Assembly: GCF_013283835.1 (NCBI RefSeq)
Contig: NZ_CP054052.1
Coordinates: 2,232,001 to 2,296,000 of the forward strand
Direction: 5' to 3'
DNA: 64,000 nucleotides
DNA from: Poseidonibacter lekithochrous
Lineage (GTDB): Bacteria > Campylobacterota > Campylobacteria > Campylobacterales > Arcobacteraceae
This document shows, one piece after another, positions 28,051 to 36,144 of this stretch. Each line of letters starts with the position of its first letter. Position 1 is the first letter of the stretch. The notes under the pieces were generated by a model. That model had not been told where the DNA came from. It did not search any database and was given only the letters and a program-made list of their open reading frames with translations. The translations under genes were made by a program, and so were the position numbers.

Positions 28051-29712
28051 CTAAACTATCTTAGTAAAATTCTCATTTATATAATCAGCCACCCTAAAAG
28101 AGTTAGCATAAATAGTAAAAGTATATGGAACACTACCCCCTGTTGGCATAAAACTTCCATCTGTTACAAATAGATTATTTACCTCATGTGATTGACAATA
28201 TTTATTTAGAACTGATGTTTTAGAATCATTACCAAATCTACAACCACCTGCTTGTAAATTTTGAGAAGGCAGCGCACTTACATTACTAGAGATAGAAGAA
28301 GCTTTCATCTCTTTTAATAAAGCTCTTCCTTTTTTTTCTAAAAACTCTGATACTTCTAAATCTTGTTTATGAGCCCCTATTCTGATATTTGCAACAGGTA
28401 TTCCATATTTATCTTTATATTTAGAATCAACTGAAACAAAAGAATTATCATTTGGTGTCCAATCAGCAAATATTTCTAAATTTAGTGTTTTCTTTTTTGT
28501 AAAAGTATTATATATCTTATCTTGTAAGGCTTTTCCAAATACTAAGTTATCACTATTTTCATCATCCCATTTAAGAAAACTAGCTCTTCTTATTGGATTT
28601 GCATGATCAAATACTAACTCTAACATTCCACCTTTAAAGTCTTTTGTAAAATAAAAATCTTTTATTGCTCTATTTACAAAAAGCCCAGGAGTTAATAAAT
28701 CATCTAAAGGCATAGCACTTGAATCAAACTCTCCACTTACTATTCCACCACTTGAAGATAAAAAGTTTTTTCCCACATTTCCACTATTATTAGAAACACC
28801 ATTTGGAAAATTTTCATTTTTTGAGTTTAATAATAATCTTGATGTCTCACTAGCTTGTGCTGCAACTACAAATAATTTAGCTTTTACTTCTTTTTTTTCA
28901 CCACTTTTTGAAAGGTATGTAGCTGATGTTATTTTTTTGTTTTTATTAGTATTTAATTTTATTACAAATGCATTAGCAATAATTGTTACATTGTTTGTAT
29001 TTAAAGCAGGAATAATTAAAGCTTCCCTTGCACTACCTTTTGCCCCACTAGAACATCCATATGAACCACAATAGTTCGAATAATAACAGGCACTTCTATG
29101 CTCACTATCTTCACTAATAATTGCTCTTGGAGTTTTAACAATGCTAAAAGAAAGTTTCTCTAAACTCTCATCTATAAGTTTTGTTATTGGATGTTCATCT
29201 AAAGCTTTATAAGGAAAGTTTTTACTACTTCTAGGTTCTGCATGTTTATAGTCACTATGCTCCCCTGAAACTCCGACAACTTTTTCTACTTTGTCATAGT
29301 ATTTTTCCATATCATCATAAGAAATTGGCCAATCTACAATATTGGAACCCTCAAGTTTTCCATATACACTAGCAAGCCTAAAATCATCAGGTTTTAATCT
29401 ATAAAAAAATCCACTCATAAAATTAGATGAACCACCTAATAAACTACCATTCCAAAAGTTCCAACCACTATCATAAGTTGGAAATTTAGTCCATTCCTTA
29501 TCGACATACTCTTCAATTGTATGATATTCATCTTCAAGTTTTGGAGTATAAATATCTCTTCTTGCTGTTGCCATTTCATCTTTTGAAAAATCTGCTCGTT
29601 TAAAAGCTTCACCTTTTTCTAAAACACAAACCTTCAAACCTTTTTTGGATAACTCATAAATTATGGGACCAGCACCCGCTCCACTTCCTACTACACAAAC
29701 ATCATACATCAT
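28051..29712 (-). CDS. GMC-family FAD dehydrogenase (gluconate 2-dehydrogenase-like large subunit)
   Basis: A 553-aa glucose-methanol-choline oxidoreductase. The FAD-binding start is DVCVVGSGAGAGPIIYELSKKG, with GWNFWNGSLLGGSSNFMSGF (GMC signature 1 region) and the C-terminal catalytic segment LFVTDGSFMPTGGSVPYTFT. Cys pairs in ACYYSNYCGSYGCSSGAKGS stand out. The gene overlaps the upstream small-subunit gene by ATGA. In gluconate and related membrane dehydrogenases a third subunit, a c-type cytochrome, passes electrons to quinone; none is encoded here. The substrate (sugar acid, sugar or alcohol) cannot be told. No signal peptide is present, which fits hitch-hiker export with the small subunit. 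Confidence 0.85.
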   Translation of the reverse strand: MMYDVCVVGSGAGAGPIIYELSKKGLKVCVLEKGEAFKRADFSKDEMATARRDIYTPKLEDEYHTIEEYVDKEWTKFPTYDSGWNFWNGSLLGGSSNFMSGFFYRLKPDDFRLASVYGKLEGSNIVDWPISYDDMEKYYDKVEKVVGVSGEHSDYKHAEPRSSKNFPYKALDEHPITKLIDESLEKLSFSIVKTPRAIISEDSEHRSACYYSNYCGSYGCSSGAKGSAREALIIPALNTNNVTIIANAFVIKLNTNKNKKITSATYLSKSGEKKEVKAKLFVVAAQASETSRLLLNSKNENFPNGVSNNSGNVGKNFLSSSGGIVSGEFDSSAMPLDDLLTPGLFVNRAIKDFYFTKDFKGGMLELVFDHANPIRRASFLKWDDENSDNLVFGKALQDKIYNTFTKKKTLNLEIFADWTPNDNSFVSVDSKYKDKYGIPVANIRIGAHKQDLEVSEFLEKKGRALLKEMKASSISSNVSALPSQNLQAGGCRFGNDSKTSVLNKYCQSHEVNNLFVTDGSFMPTGGSVPYTFTIYANSFRVADYINENFTKIV

Positions 29713-30203
29713 ATTTTTTGTCCATAAGTTAATTTTGGTCTTGGATAGCCGATCTTATGATTAACACTTTTCCATCCCAATTGTTTTTTGTTTCCACCAT
29801 ATAAAGGATCTGATAATAAAGCCTCTAAAGCATAATAAATTAACTTTGAAAGCCACGATTGAGCATAATCATTAGAGTTGATTATATCTTCTATGATTTG
29901 TTTTTTTTCTTTGTTTTTTAAACTTAGGAAGTTTGGGAAAGTTGAGTGGAAATCTTTTGTTCCATCAAGAACTAGATTTTTATCATAATCATCAAAACTC
30001 TTATGACTAATATTTTTTACCAAAAACTCTAAAGCGCCAAACTCTTTTGAGCTTGGCATAGTATTAGTTTTTGGAAACAGAATTTCATATACTTCATCTA
30101 ATACAGCTAGGGTATCTTTATTAATACTTTTAGCAATAACAATATTAGATGAAAACAACAAAGTGCTAACACTTGCAAATTTTATAAATACTCTTCTTTT
30201 CAT
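29709..30203 (-). CDS. Gluconate 2-dehydrogenase subunit 3-like protein with Tat-like signal
   Basis: A 164-aa small subunit of a GMC-type membrane dehydrogenase. The N-terminus MKRRVFIKFASVSTLLFSSNIVIA has twin arginines before a hydrophobic stretch and a likely cleavage after VIA, consistent with export of the folded FAD complex by Tat, although the motif is not the full SRRxFLK. The body (TLAVLDEVYEILFPKTNTMPSSKEFGALEFL and YYALEALLSDPLYGGN...GWK) matches the subunit-3 family. I start at ATG 30203; an in-frame TTG two codons earlier has no better ribosome site. It couples to the large subunit by ATGA. Confidence 0.8.
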   Translation of the reverse strand: MKRRVFIKFASVSTLLFSSNIVIAKSINKDTLAVLDEVYEILFPKTNTMPSSKEFGALEFLVKNISHKSFDDYDKNLVLDGTKDFHSTFPNFLSLKNKEKKQIIEDIINSNDYAQSWLSKLIYYALEALLSDPLYGGNKKQLGWKSVNHKIGYPRPKLTYGQKI

Positions 30204-30256
30204 GGGCAAAACTTTATCGAAAAATTGTTTACTATTTATTAATAACTTTTTTTGCC

Positions 30257-31015
30257 TTAAATACTTTGCATTTTTGTTATTACTTTTTGTAAATCTTTAA
30301 TTCTTTCATCATAACTTAAATGAGTTTTTGTATGAGTTTTACCTTTATGTTTATTAACGGTTTTCATATTTTCCCAAAAAGCAATACTTTGTTTTAAATC
30401 ATAACCTGCTTTTTTCATCAAGTTTAAACCAATTTCATCTGCTTCTTTTTCTTCAAGTCTATTATGAGGTGTTGTAACTAACTTCTCAGTTGTAGCTTGA
30501 TATAAACCAATATAAGGGATAATTAAAAGTGGATTAAGTACAGCTATTGCTAGTCCTCCACCAATACCAGCTCCATTGACTACTTTGTTACGGCTAATTC
30601 TTGCACCTCCATGTCTTGCTAAGGCATGAGACATTTCATGGGCAAGGATAGTTGCTAATTGATCATCATTTTTTGCAACTTTAAAAACACCACTATTAAT
30701 AAAAACCTTTCCATTAGGTAAACAAGCAGCATTAATACTGTCTTTTTCAACTAATATAAATTCCCATTTTTTAATATGAGAGTTCTTTACTACACTTATT
30801 AGTTTTTTCCCAACTCTATCAATAGCTTTCTTTTTCTCAGTATCTTTACATAGTGTTGTACAACTTAATAAACGTTTGTACTCTTTGTCTCCAATACTCA
30901 TTTCATCTGCTTTAGATAAAAGCATCATTTGATCTCGTTTTGTAATAGGTGTTTGATGCTTCGAACACCCTGTGATAATCATTCCAAGTATAATACAATA
31001 TGCTGTACCTTTCAT
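30257..31015 (-). CDS. M48-family zinc metalloprotease lipoprotein (LoiP/YcaL-like)
   Basis: A 252-aa protein with a lipobox signal (CIILGMIITGC, lipidated Cys17) and a periplasmic M48 peptidase domain: ATILAHEMSHALARHGG (HEMSH zinc site) and LEEKEADEIGLNLMKKAGYD (third ligand Glu). Such lipoproteins (LoiP, BepA-like) trim misassembled outer-membrane proteins. The catalytic motif is intact. A strong AAAGGAG-type ribosome site precedes the ATG, and an extended -10 lies upstream. It is downstream of nothing obvious and appears monocistronic, 47 nt upstream of the GMC pair on the same strand. Confidence 0.88.
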   Translation of the reverse strand: MKGTAYCIILGMIITGCSKHQTPITKRDQMMLLSKADEMSIGDKEYKRLLSCTTLCKDTEKKKAIDRVGKKLISVVKNSHIKKWEFILVEKDSINAACLPNGKVFINSGVFKVAKNDDQLATILAHEMSHALARHGGARISRNKVVNGAGIGGGLAIAVLNPLLIIPYIGLYQATTEKLVTTPHNRLEEKEADEIGLNLMKKAGYDLKQSIAFWENMKTVNKHKGKTHTKTHLSYDERIKDLQKVITKMQSI

Positions 31016-31048
31016 ATTATCTCCTTTATCATTAATTAGTACTATGTT

Positions 31049-31057
31049 AGTATAGCA
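31049..31057 (-). promoter_or_regulatory. Extended -10 promoter of the M48 lipoprotein gene
   Basis: On the minus strand TGCTATACT is an extended -10, about 34 nt upstream of the ATG. The same TATACTAA word serves the fliK-like gene on the plus strand at 31488. Confidence 0.6.
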
Positions 31058-31146
31058 TATTTTGTATATATATAACTACCTATAAGTTTATAACAAACTA
31101 AATGATTCCTACACAATTTATACACAAACAGTAAACACTAAGGCGT

Positions 31147-31152
31147 TACAAT
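31147..31152 (+). promoter_or_regulatory. -10 box of the 43-aa lipoprotein gene
   Basis: TACAAT lies 74 nt upstream of the lipoprotein ATG and before the left arm of the inverted repeat, so the repeat would fall in the 5' leader. No -35 is visible. Confidence 0.45.
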
Positions 31153-31174
31153 ACCTTTAGAAATAAAAAGTTCT

Positions 31175-31190
31175 TTAACATTTCATTTAT
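31175..31190 (+). repeat. Left arm of a 16-bp perfect inverted repeat bracketing the small lipoprotein gene
   Basis: TTAACATTTCATTTAT is the exact reverse complement of 31409-31424. The arms lie in the probable leader and trailer of the 43-aa lipoprotein mRNA. They could pair to close the transcript into a loop, or mark the ends of a small cassette. Confidence 0.7.
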
Positions 31191-31226
31191 AAAGAGTTAA
31201 TTCAAACTAAATATAAAGGATCTATT

Positions 31227-31358
31227 ATGAAAACTTTAAAATATATAATTGCAAGTTTAGCAATAGCAGTAGCAATAGCTGGGTGTGCAGGCGGATCAGG
31301 TACAACAAATTTAGATTCAACACACTTTAATGATACATTCTATGAAAGAGATATTTAA
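31227..31358 (+). CDS. 43-aa small lipoprotein
   Basis: A short gene with every mark of a real one: SD AAAGGA 6 nt before the ATG, a charged N-terminus (MKTLKY), a hydrophobic core (IIASLAIAVAIAGC) with lipobox AIAGC and lipidated Cys20, and only 23 mature residues (CAGGSGTTNLDSTHFNDTFY and a short tail ERDI). A -10-like box lies upstream and a G-rich hairpin terminator downstream, so it is a monocistronic transcript of about 310 nt. I do not know a family. It may be an outer- or inner-membrane lipopeptide. A 16-bp inverted repeat brackets it. Confidence 0.75.
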   Translation: MKTLKYIIASLAIAVAIAGCAGGSGTTNLDSTHFNDTFYERDI

Positions 31359-31408
31359 TATATCTGCTTAATAGAAATGATGATAATAAAAACTTTTCAA
31401 AATAAAGA

Positions 31409-31424
31409 ATAAATGAAATGTTAA
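31409..31424 (+). repeat. Right arm of the 16-bp inverted repeat
   Basis: ATAAATGAAATGTTAA is the exact reverse complement of the left arm at 31175-31190. It lies 50 nt after the lipoprotein stop and just before the terminator hairpin. Confidence 0.7.
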
Positions 31425-31436
31425 GCAAAATTTTTT

Positions 31437-31470
31437 AAAAGGGGAAAGAATAGAATCTTCCCTTTTTTGT
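31437..31470 (+). terminator. Intrinsic terminator of the small lipoprotein gene
   Basis: AAAAGGGGAAAGA pairs imperfectly with TCTTCCCTTTTTT, leaving a short loop and a six-T tail. It separates the lipoprotein gene from the fliK-like gene. Confidence 0.75.
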
Positions 31471-31484
31471 TAATCTTATTATTA

Positions 31485-31508
31485 TGTTATACTAATACAT
31501 GTTAGTAT
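31485..31508 (+). promoter_or_regulatory. Extended -10 and palindrome at the fliK-like start codon
   Basis: TGTTATACT (31485-31493) is an extended -10 that ends 5 nt before the ATG at 31499, so transcription should begin at or near the start codon. ATACTAA / TTAGTAT (31489-31495 and 31502-31508) form an inverted repeat across the ATG. No Shine-Dalgarno sequence is present. Confidence 0.5.
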
Positions 31509-33544
31509 CAAACAATAACTTATTAAATATCCTATTACCAAATGATAATAAAGTTCTTAAAGAGGCACTTAAAGACGCCGATTCAAAGACTCTTCAAGAC
31601 ATGGTAAAAAATAAATCAACATCTGTAAATGATATATTAAAAAACTTATTTAATGATATAAAAAATGGTACAAAATCAAACTCAAATATTGAAAATATTC
31701 TAAAAAACCCTAATCTATTCAAAGACTTAGGCTCTTTTTCTAAATCCTTAGTTACAGTACTAAATCAATTAGATTCCCAAAGTAATTTGCAAAAGTTTAA
31801 ACCAGCATTAGAGAGTTTTTTTAAAGATATTAAAAATTTGGATGAAAAAACACTAAAAGAACAATTAGGAAAATCAGGTGTCTTTCTAGAATCAAAAATA
31901 GCAAATGCAAATATTAAAGAAGGAAATATTCCTAAGAATATTGAAAAACTATTAAATCAAATACAAAATATAATTAAAAATATTGATACACCTGCTGCAA
32001 AACAAATTAATGAATTAATTAATAAAATAGTTGAAGATAAAAGTTCTCAGACAAATACAAACAACAATAAAAGCACTGAAAATATGAAAAGTTTAGTTTC
32101 ATTACTTCAAAATGTATCAAAAAATCTAGAGAACCCTGAGACAAAAAATCTTTCTAATTTAACAAATCAATTAAAATCCATGGCAAGCCAAGGCTCACTA
32201 GTTGAATCTAAATTAGAAAATTCCAATATAAAACAAAATACTAATCCTCAGATAAATACAGCAAAAGAACAAATAAATACTCAAACTAAAGAGTTATTAA
32301 CTCAAATTAAAAATGAAGTAATTACAAATAAAGACTCATCTCCTGCAAAAAATATATTAAATCAAATTGATAATTTACTAAAGTCTAATGATTTATTTAC
32401 AAAAAATGAGAAACTTATTGAACCGAAAAATTTATTAAACAATTTATTAAACTCAAATGAGATAAAACAAGCTTCTACACAAAGTCAAAACATCTCTAAT
32501 TTAGTATTAAATCTAAAAAACATAAGTGAAAGCATAAGTAATTTAGAGAGTAAGACACAAAACTTTGTAAATATAACAAATGGAAAAAACACTGTAACAA
32601 CACAACTAAAAGAGAATCTTGCCAATTTAAAAAGTGAATTACAAAACTTAACAAAAATTGATTCTAAAAGTTCTTTACAAATTATTTCAAAACTAGAAAA
32701 TATTCAAAATATTTTTACAAAAATTGAAGCACCTATTACCACTCAATCCCAAAATATGCCAAATACAAATCTTTCTAATAATTTCTCAAACAATTTTGCT
32801 AATAATTTAAATACTTTAATACTAAGTCTTAAAGAGAATATTACAAATCTTAGCACGACAGCTAGTAGCCCAAATAGTGGAAATAATGCAAGTATTCAAA
32901 ATCAAATAATGAATATTGTTGACAAAATTGAAACAAGTGTTAAAGAAGCAATACAAACATATACAAATAATCAAGGTTTAAATCCACAAGCAAATAAAAA
33001 TGAAGCAAATCCTTTATCAAATGATATGAAAACTGTATTACTTCAAATGCAAGAAGAACTAGCTAATAAAACAGATGTAAAATCCCAAGAGATGTTTAAA
33101 CAAGTTGATAAAATGTTAATGCAAATTGATTATCATCAGCTATTATCTCTTACTTCAAATTCAAATTATGTGTATGTGCCATTTTTTTGGGATATGTTAG
33201 AAGATGGTTCAATTGAAATGAAAAAAACTGATGAAGATAAGTTTTATTGCCAAATAAATCTAAATCTAAAAGATTATGGGAAAGTTGATTTGATGTTATC
33301 ACTATATGATACAAATAAACTAGACTTGACAATTCACGCCCAAAGAGAACATTTCAAATTAGACCTTAGTAAAAATATTCAAAAATTAAAACAAGCATTA
33401 AACAATGTAGATTTAATACCAATAAATATTAAAATATTAGATTTAAAAGAGGAAGAAGAGAAGACACTTGAAGAAAAAAAAGTTCAAACATATACAAATC
33501 CCTATGATAATAATTCTGGGACAAATGTAGATATTAGGGTTTAA
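31499..33544 (+). CDS. fliK: Probable flagellar hook-length control protein (FliK-like)
   Basis: A 681-aa, Asn/Lys/Gln-rich protein with a long low-complexity, coiled N-terminal part (to about 500) and a compact C-terminal domain: YVYVPFFWDMLEDGSIEMKK, then FYCQINLNLKDYGKVDLMLSL, LDLTIHAQREHFKLDL and VDLIPINIKILDL. This resembles the FliK C-terminal (Flg_hook) domain that switches the flagellar export gate by touching FlhB. The next gene, 1 nt downstream, encodes an FlhB-C-like protein, which supports the call. The start codon has no ribosome site and the -10 box abuts it, so translation may be leaderless. The assignment is by pattern and context, not strong identity. Confidence 0.65.
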   Translation: MLVSNNNLLNILLPNDNKVLKEALKDADSKTLQDMVKNKSTSVNDILKNLFNDIKNGTKSNSNIENILKNPNLFKDLGSFSKSLVTVLNQLDSQSNLQKFKPALESFFKDIKNLDEKTLKEQLGKSGVFLESKIANANIKEGNIPKNIEKLLNQIQNIIKNIDTPAAKQINELINKIVEDKSSQTNTNNNKSTENMKSLVSLLQNVSKNLENPETKNLSNLTNQLKSMASQGSLVESKLENSNIKQNTNPQINTAKEQINTQTKELLTQIKNEVITNKDSSPAKNILNQIDNLLKSNDLFTKNEKLIEPKNLLNNLLNSNEIKQASTQSQNISNLVLNLKNISESISNLESKTQNFVNITNGKNTVTTQLKENLANLKSELQNLTKIDSKSSLQIISKLENIQNIFTKIEAPITTQSQNMPNTNLSNNFSNNFANNLNTLILSLKENITNLSTTASSPNSGNNASIQNQIMNIVDKIETSVKEAIQTYTNNQGLNPQANKNEANPLSNDMKTVLLQMQEELANKTDVKSQEMFKQVDKMLMQIDYHQLLSLTSNSNYVYVPFFWDMLEDGSIEMKKTDEDKFYCQINLNLKDYGKVDLMLSLYDTNKLDLTIHAQREHFKLDLSKNIQKLKQALNNVDLIPINIKILDLKEEEEKTLEEKKVQTYTNPYDNNSGTNVDIRV

Positions 33545-33545
33545 A

Positions 33546-33860
33546 ATGGAAAAAGATGATTTCATACAAAAAGCTGCGGCACTAAAATATGATATAAAAT
33601 CTGATGGTGCTCCTAAAATTGTTGCTAAAGGAAAAGGTAATACAGCTGGAAATATAATAAAAATTGCAAAAGACAATAAAATTCCTATTAAAAAAGATGA
33701 AGATTTAGTTGAGTTATTATCTCAATTAGATTTAGATAAAGAGATCCCAGCAAGTATGTATAAAGCAGTTGCAGAAATATTTTCGTTTATATATGATATG
33801 GCTGAAAAAGGCAAAGAAATTGATGAAAGACTAGAAGAAGAAAAAGAGAATAGAATTTGA
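33546..33860 (+). CDS. flhX: FlhB C-terminal-domain-like protein (FlhX)
   Basis: The 104-aa protein corresponds to the part of the export switch FlhB that lies after the NPTH autocleavage site: AAALKYDIKSDGAPKIVAKGKG, then IIKIAKDNKIPIKKDEDLVELLSQLDLDKEIP and MYKAVAEIFSFIYDMA. The membrane domain and the NPTH motif itself are absent, so it resembles the FlhB-CC fragment made as a separate protein. Such paralogues (FlhX in Helicobacter) can partly replace FlhB-CC. It is coupled to the fliK-like gene. An acidic tail (ERLEEEKENRI) follows. Confidence 0.82.
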   Translation: MEKDDFIQKAAALKYDIKSDGAPKIVAKGKGNTAGNIIKIAKDNKIPIKKDEDLVELLSQLDLDKEIPASMYKAVAEIFSFIYDMAEKGKEIDERLEEEKENRI

Positions 33861-33917
33861 TAGTTATATAAGATTTTTTATAATATAATCCCCATAAATA
33901 TAATCCAAAAGTATCCC

Positions 33918-34361
33918 ATGACTGAACGTAATAACTTAGAAAACCCACTTTTTTTATTTACTTTTTTATTAATTGCAATTATTCTAAATACAATTGCATC
34001 AATACATTTTTTATTAATTATGTTAAGTGGTATTTTATTCATAGCTTTTTATATTTGTTTGAAAAAGAAATATTTATATTCACTTTTTTTTGTAATATTA
34101 ACTTTTCTATTTATAGAAGTTAATTCTGGATTCAAACCATTATCACTTAGTTTATTATCACTATTCTTATACATATTTGTTCTACCTAAAATAAGTAGAA
34201 CTGTATCTTTTAGCTCACTTAACAATTATTTATATATCATAATATTTTATATTGGAGTTACTATAATATGGTCTCTTAGTACAGATATAAATGAAACAGT
34301 AGCAAAAGCAATAGTTCTAAATATACTAATTGATTTAATATTCTTAGGAACTTTACTGTGA
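33918..34361 (+). CDS. MreD-like small membrane protein upstream of PBP2
   Basis: A 147-aa integral membrane protein with about five helices and few charges (FLFTFLLIAIILNTIASIHF, LLIMLSGILFIAFYICL, YLYSLFFVILTFLFIEVNSG, LSLSLLSLFLYIFVL, YIIIFYIGVTIIWSL). Its position directly before PBP2 and its size and topology fit MreD, the rod-complex membrane protein, but sequence identity to MreD is not evident to me. The stop overlaps the PBP2 start by four bases (GTGA), so the two are coupled. TATAATATAAT about 40 nt upstream may be its promoter. Confidence 0.65.
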   Translation: MTERNNLENPLFLFTFLLIAIILNTIASIHFLLIMLSGILFIAFYICLKKKYLYSLFFVILTFLFIEVNSGFKPLSLSLLSLFLYIFVLPKISRTVSFSSLNNYLYIIIFYIGVTIIWSLSTDINETVAKAIVLNILIDLIFLGTLL

Positions 34362-36136
34362 AAATACGATTAAATTTCATATTTATTTTTATATTAGTTA
34401 TTATGGTTACTCTACTTGCTAGAGTATATTTTTTGAGTATAAAATCAAATACTTATTATGAAGAATTATCAAAACAAAATTATATTAGTAGAATCAATAA
34501 AATGCCAATTCGGGGTATTATTGAAGATAGAAAAGGAAGAAAACTTGCTGTAAATGAAATGGGATTTTCTATTTTAATAAAACCACATTTACGTTCATAC
34601 AAAAGAAAACAACAATTAATAGATGCAACAGATTTTATTAATAAACATTTTCCAAAATTAAAACAAAAAAAACTAATAAAAAACTATAGAAAAAAAGATT
34701 CTCCATATAATCATGATTTTGTAAAAGTAGTTGATTATATTCCATATGATGAATTCTTCTCAAAATATACACTTTTTGCATCACAAGATAATATTAAAGT
34801 AGAATCAGCAGTTAAACGATTTTATCCTTATAATAAAACTGCATCACATATTATTGGATATGTTGGAAAAGCTTCGAAATTAGATATTTTAAAAAATAAA
34901 CTATCATCATACAATGGAATCATTGGTAAAAATGGTTTAGAGAAGTATTATAATCAAAAACTTCAAGGGGAAATGGGTTACAAAGATGTAAAAGTTAATG
35001 CCCTAAATAAAGAGATTGAAGTTTTAAATGTAAAAGAACCATCTTCAAATAATGATATTAAAATCTCTCTAGATATCGAACTTCAAAAATTTATTCAAGA
35101 GAATTTTAAAGAAAAAGGTGGAGCAGTTATTGTAATGAATGCAAAAACTGGGGAGTTATTATCAGCAGCTTCTTTCCCTGAATTTGATAATAATATCTTT
35201 GCTCGTGGTATTTCTGTAAAAGAATGGGATATTATGAGAAATGATTTTAATCATCCTTTTACAAATAAATTAATTAATGGTTTATATCCTCCTGGATCAA
35301 TTATTAAAATGGGTGTTGGTTTATCATTTTTAGAAAATGGAATTGAAGAAAACTATACAGTTAATGATTCTGGATTTATTAAAATTGGAAATAGAAACTT
35401 TAGATGTTGGAAACATGGTGGACATGGGATAGTTGGTTTTAGAAAAGCCATTAGAGAAAGTTGTGATGACTTTTTCTATAAAGGAAGTCTTAGAATTGGA
35501 ATTAATAAAATTTCAACTACTTTAGACCAATTTGGCTTTGGACAATTAACAGGAATTGATCAAGTTAATGAATTTGTTGGGGTTAATCCTAATAAACAAT
35601 GGAAACAAAGAAGATATAAACAACCATGGTATGTAGGTGAAACTGTAATTACATCAATTGGACAAGGTAATATGCTTGTAACTCCTATGCAAATGGCTAG
35701 GTATACAGCTTATTTAGCTACAGGAAAAATTCCTAAACCATATTTTAATGAAGAAAATTATGAAGAACCAAAAGAACTAAATTTTCCAAAAAAGCACTTA
35801 GATATTATGAGAAAAGGAATGTATGACGTTACTCATCATAAAAAAGGTACAGCAACACACTATATCAAATCAAAAGTTGAAATAGCAGGAAAAACAGGAA
35901 CTGCGCAGGTTGTTTCTATTCCACAGACTGAAAAAGTAAGAATGAAAGAGAGTGAACTTAAATACTATCAAAGATCACACGCTTGGCTTACTACTTATGG
36001 TCCTTATAAAAATCCACAATATGTTGTAACTGCCTTAGTTGAACATGGAGGGCATGGAGGAAGTGCTGCTGGTGGAATGGTTAGTAAGATTTATGATAAG
36101 TTATATGAATTAGGTTATATAAAAGACCCTAAATAA
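34358..36136 (+). CDS. mrdA: Penicillin-binding protein 2 (elongasome transpeptidase)
   Basis: PBP2 cross-links peptidoglycan during cell elongation with RodA. The 592-aa protein has a single anchor helix (FIFIFILVIMVTLLARVYFL), a PBP dimerisation domain (RINKMPIRGIIEDRKGRKLAVNE) and the transpeptidase domain. The active serine S314 and K317 lie in PPGSIIKMG, the second motif S368-C-D in RESCDDFF, and K512-T-G in IAGKTGTAQV. The start is GTG overlapping the stop of the MreD-like gene. RodA is not in the window. Its convergent neighbour on the other strand encodes an AraC regulator. Confidence 0.95.
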   Translation: MKIRLNFIFIFILVIMVTLLARVYFLSIKSNTYYEELSKQNYISRINKMPIRGIIEDRKGRKLAVNEMGFSILIKPHLRSYKRKQQLIDATDFINKHFPKLKQKKLIKNYRKKDSPYNHDFVKVVDYIPYDEFFSKYTLFASQDNIKVESAVKRFYPYNKTASHIIGYVGKASKLDILKNKLSSYNGIIGKNGLEKYYNQKLQGEMGYKDVKVNALNKEIEVLNVKEPSSNNDIKISLDIELQKFIQENFKEKGGAVIVMNAKTGELLSAASFPEFDNNIFARGISVKEWDIMRNDFNHPFTNKLINGLYPPGSIIKMGVGLSFLENGIEENYTVNDSGFIKIGNRNFRCWKHGGHGIVGFRKAIRESCDDFFYKGSLRIGINKISTTLDQFGFGQLTGIDQVNEFVGVNPNKQWKQRRYKQPWYVGETVITSIGQGNMLVTPMQMARYTAYLATGKIPKPYFNEENYEEPKELNFPKKHLDIMRKGMYDVTHHKKGTATHYIKSKVEIAGKTGTAQVVSIPQTEKVRMKESELKYYQRSHAWLTTYGPYKNPQYVVTALVEHGGHGGSAAGGMVSKIYDKLYELGYIKDPK

Positions 36137-36144
36137 GATAAGTT

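Noticed and set aside
31499-33544. Prophage or surface-adhesin gene suggested by the repetitive Asn/Gln-rich protein
   Set aside because: No signal peptide, and the C-terminal domain plus the adjacent FlhB-C gene fit a flagellar hook-length protein.
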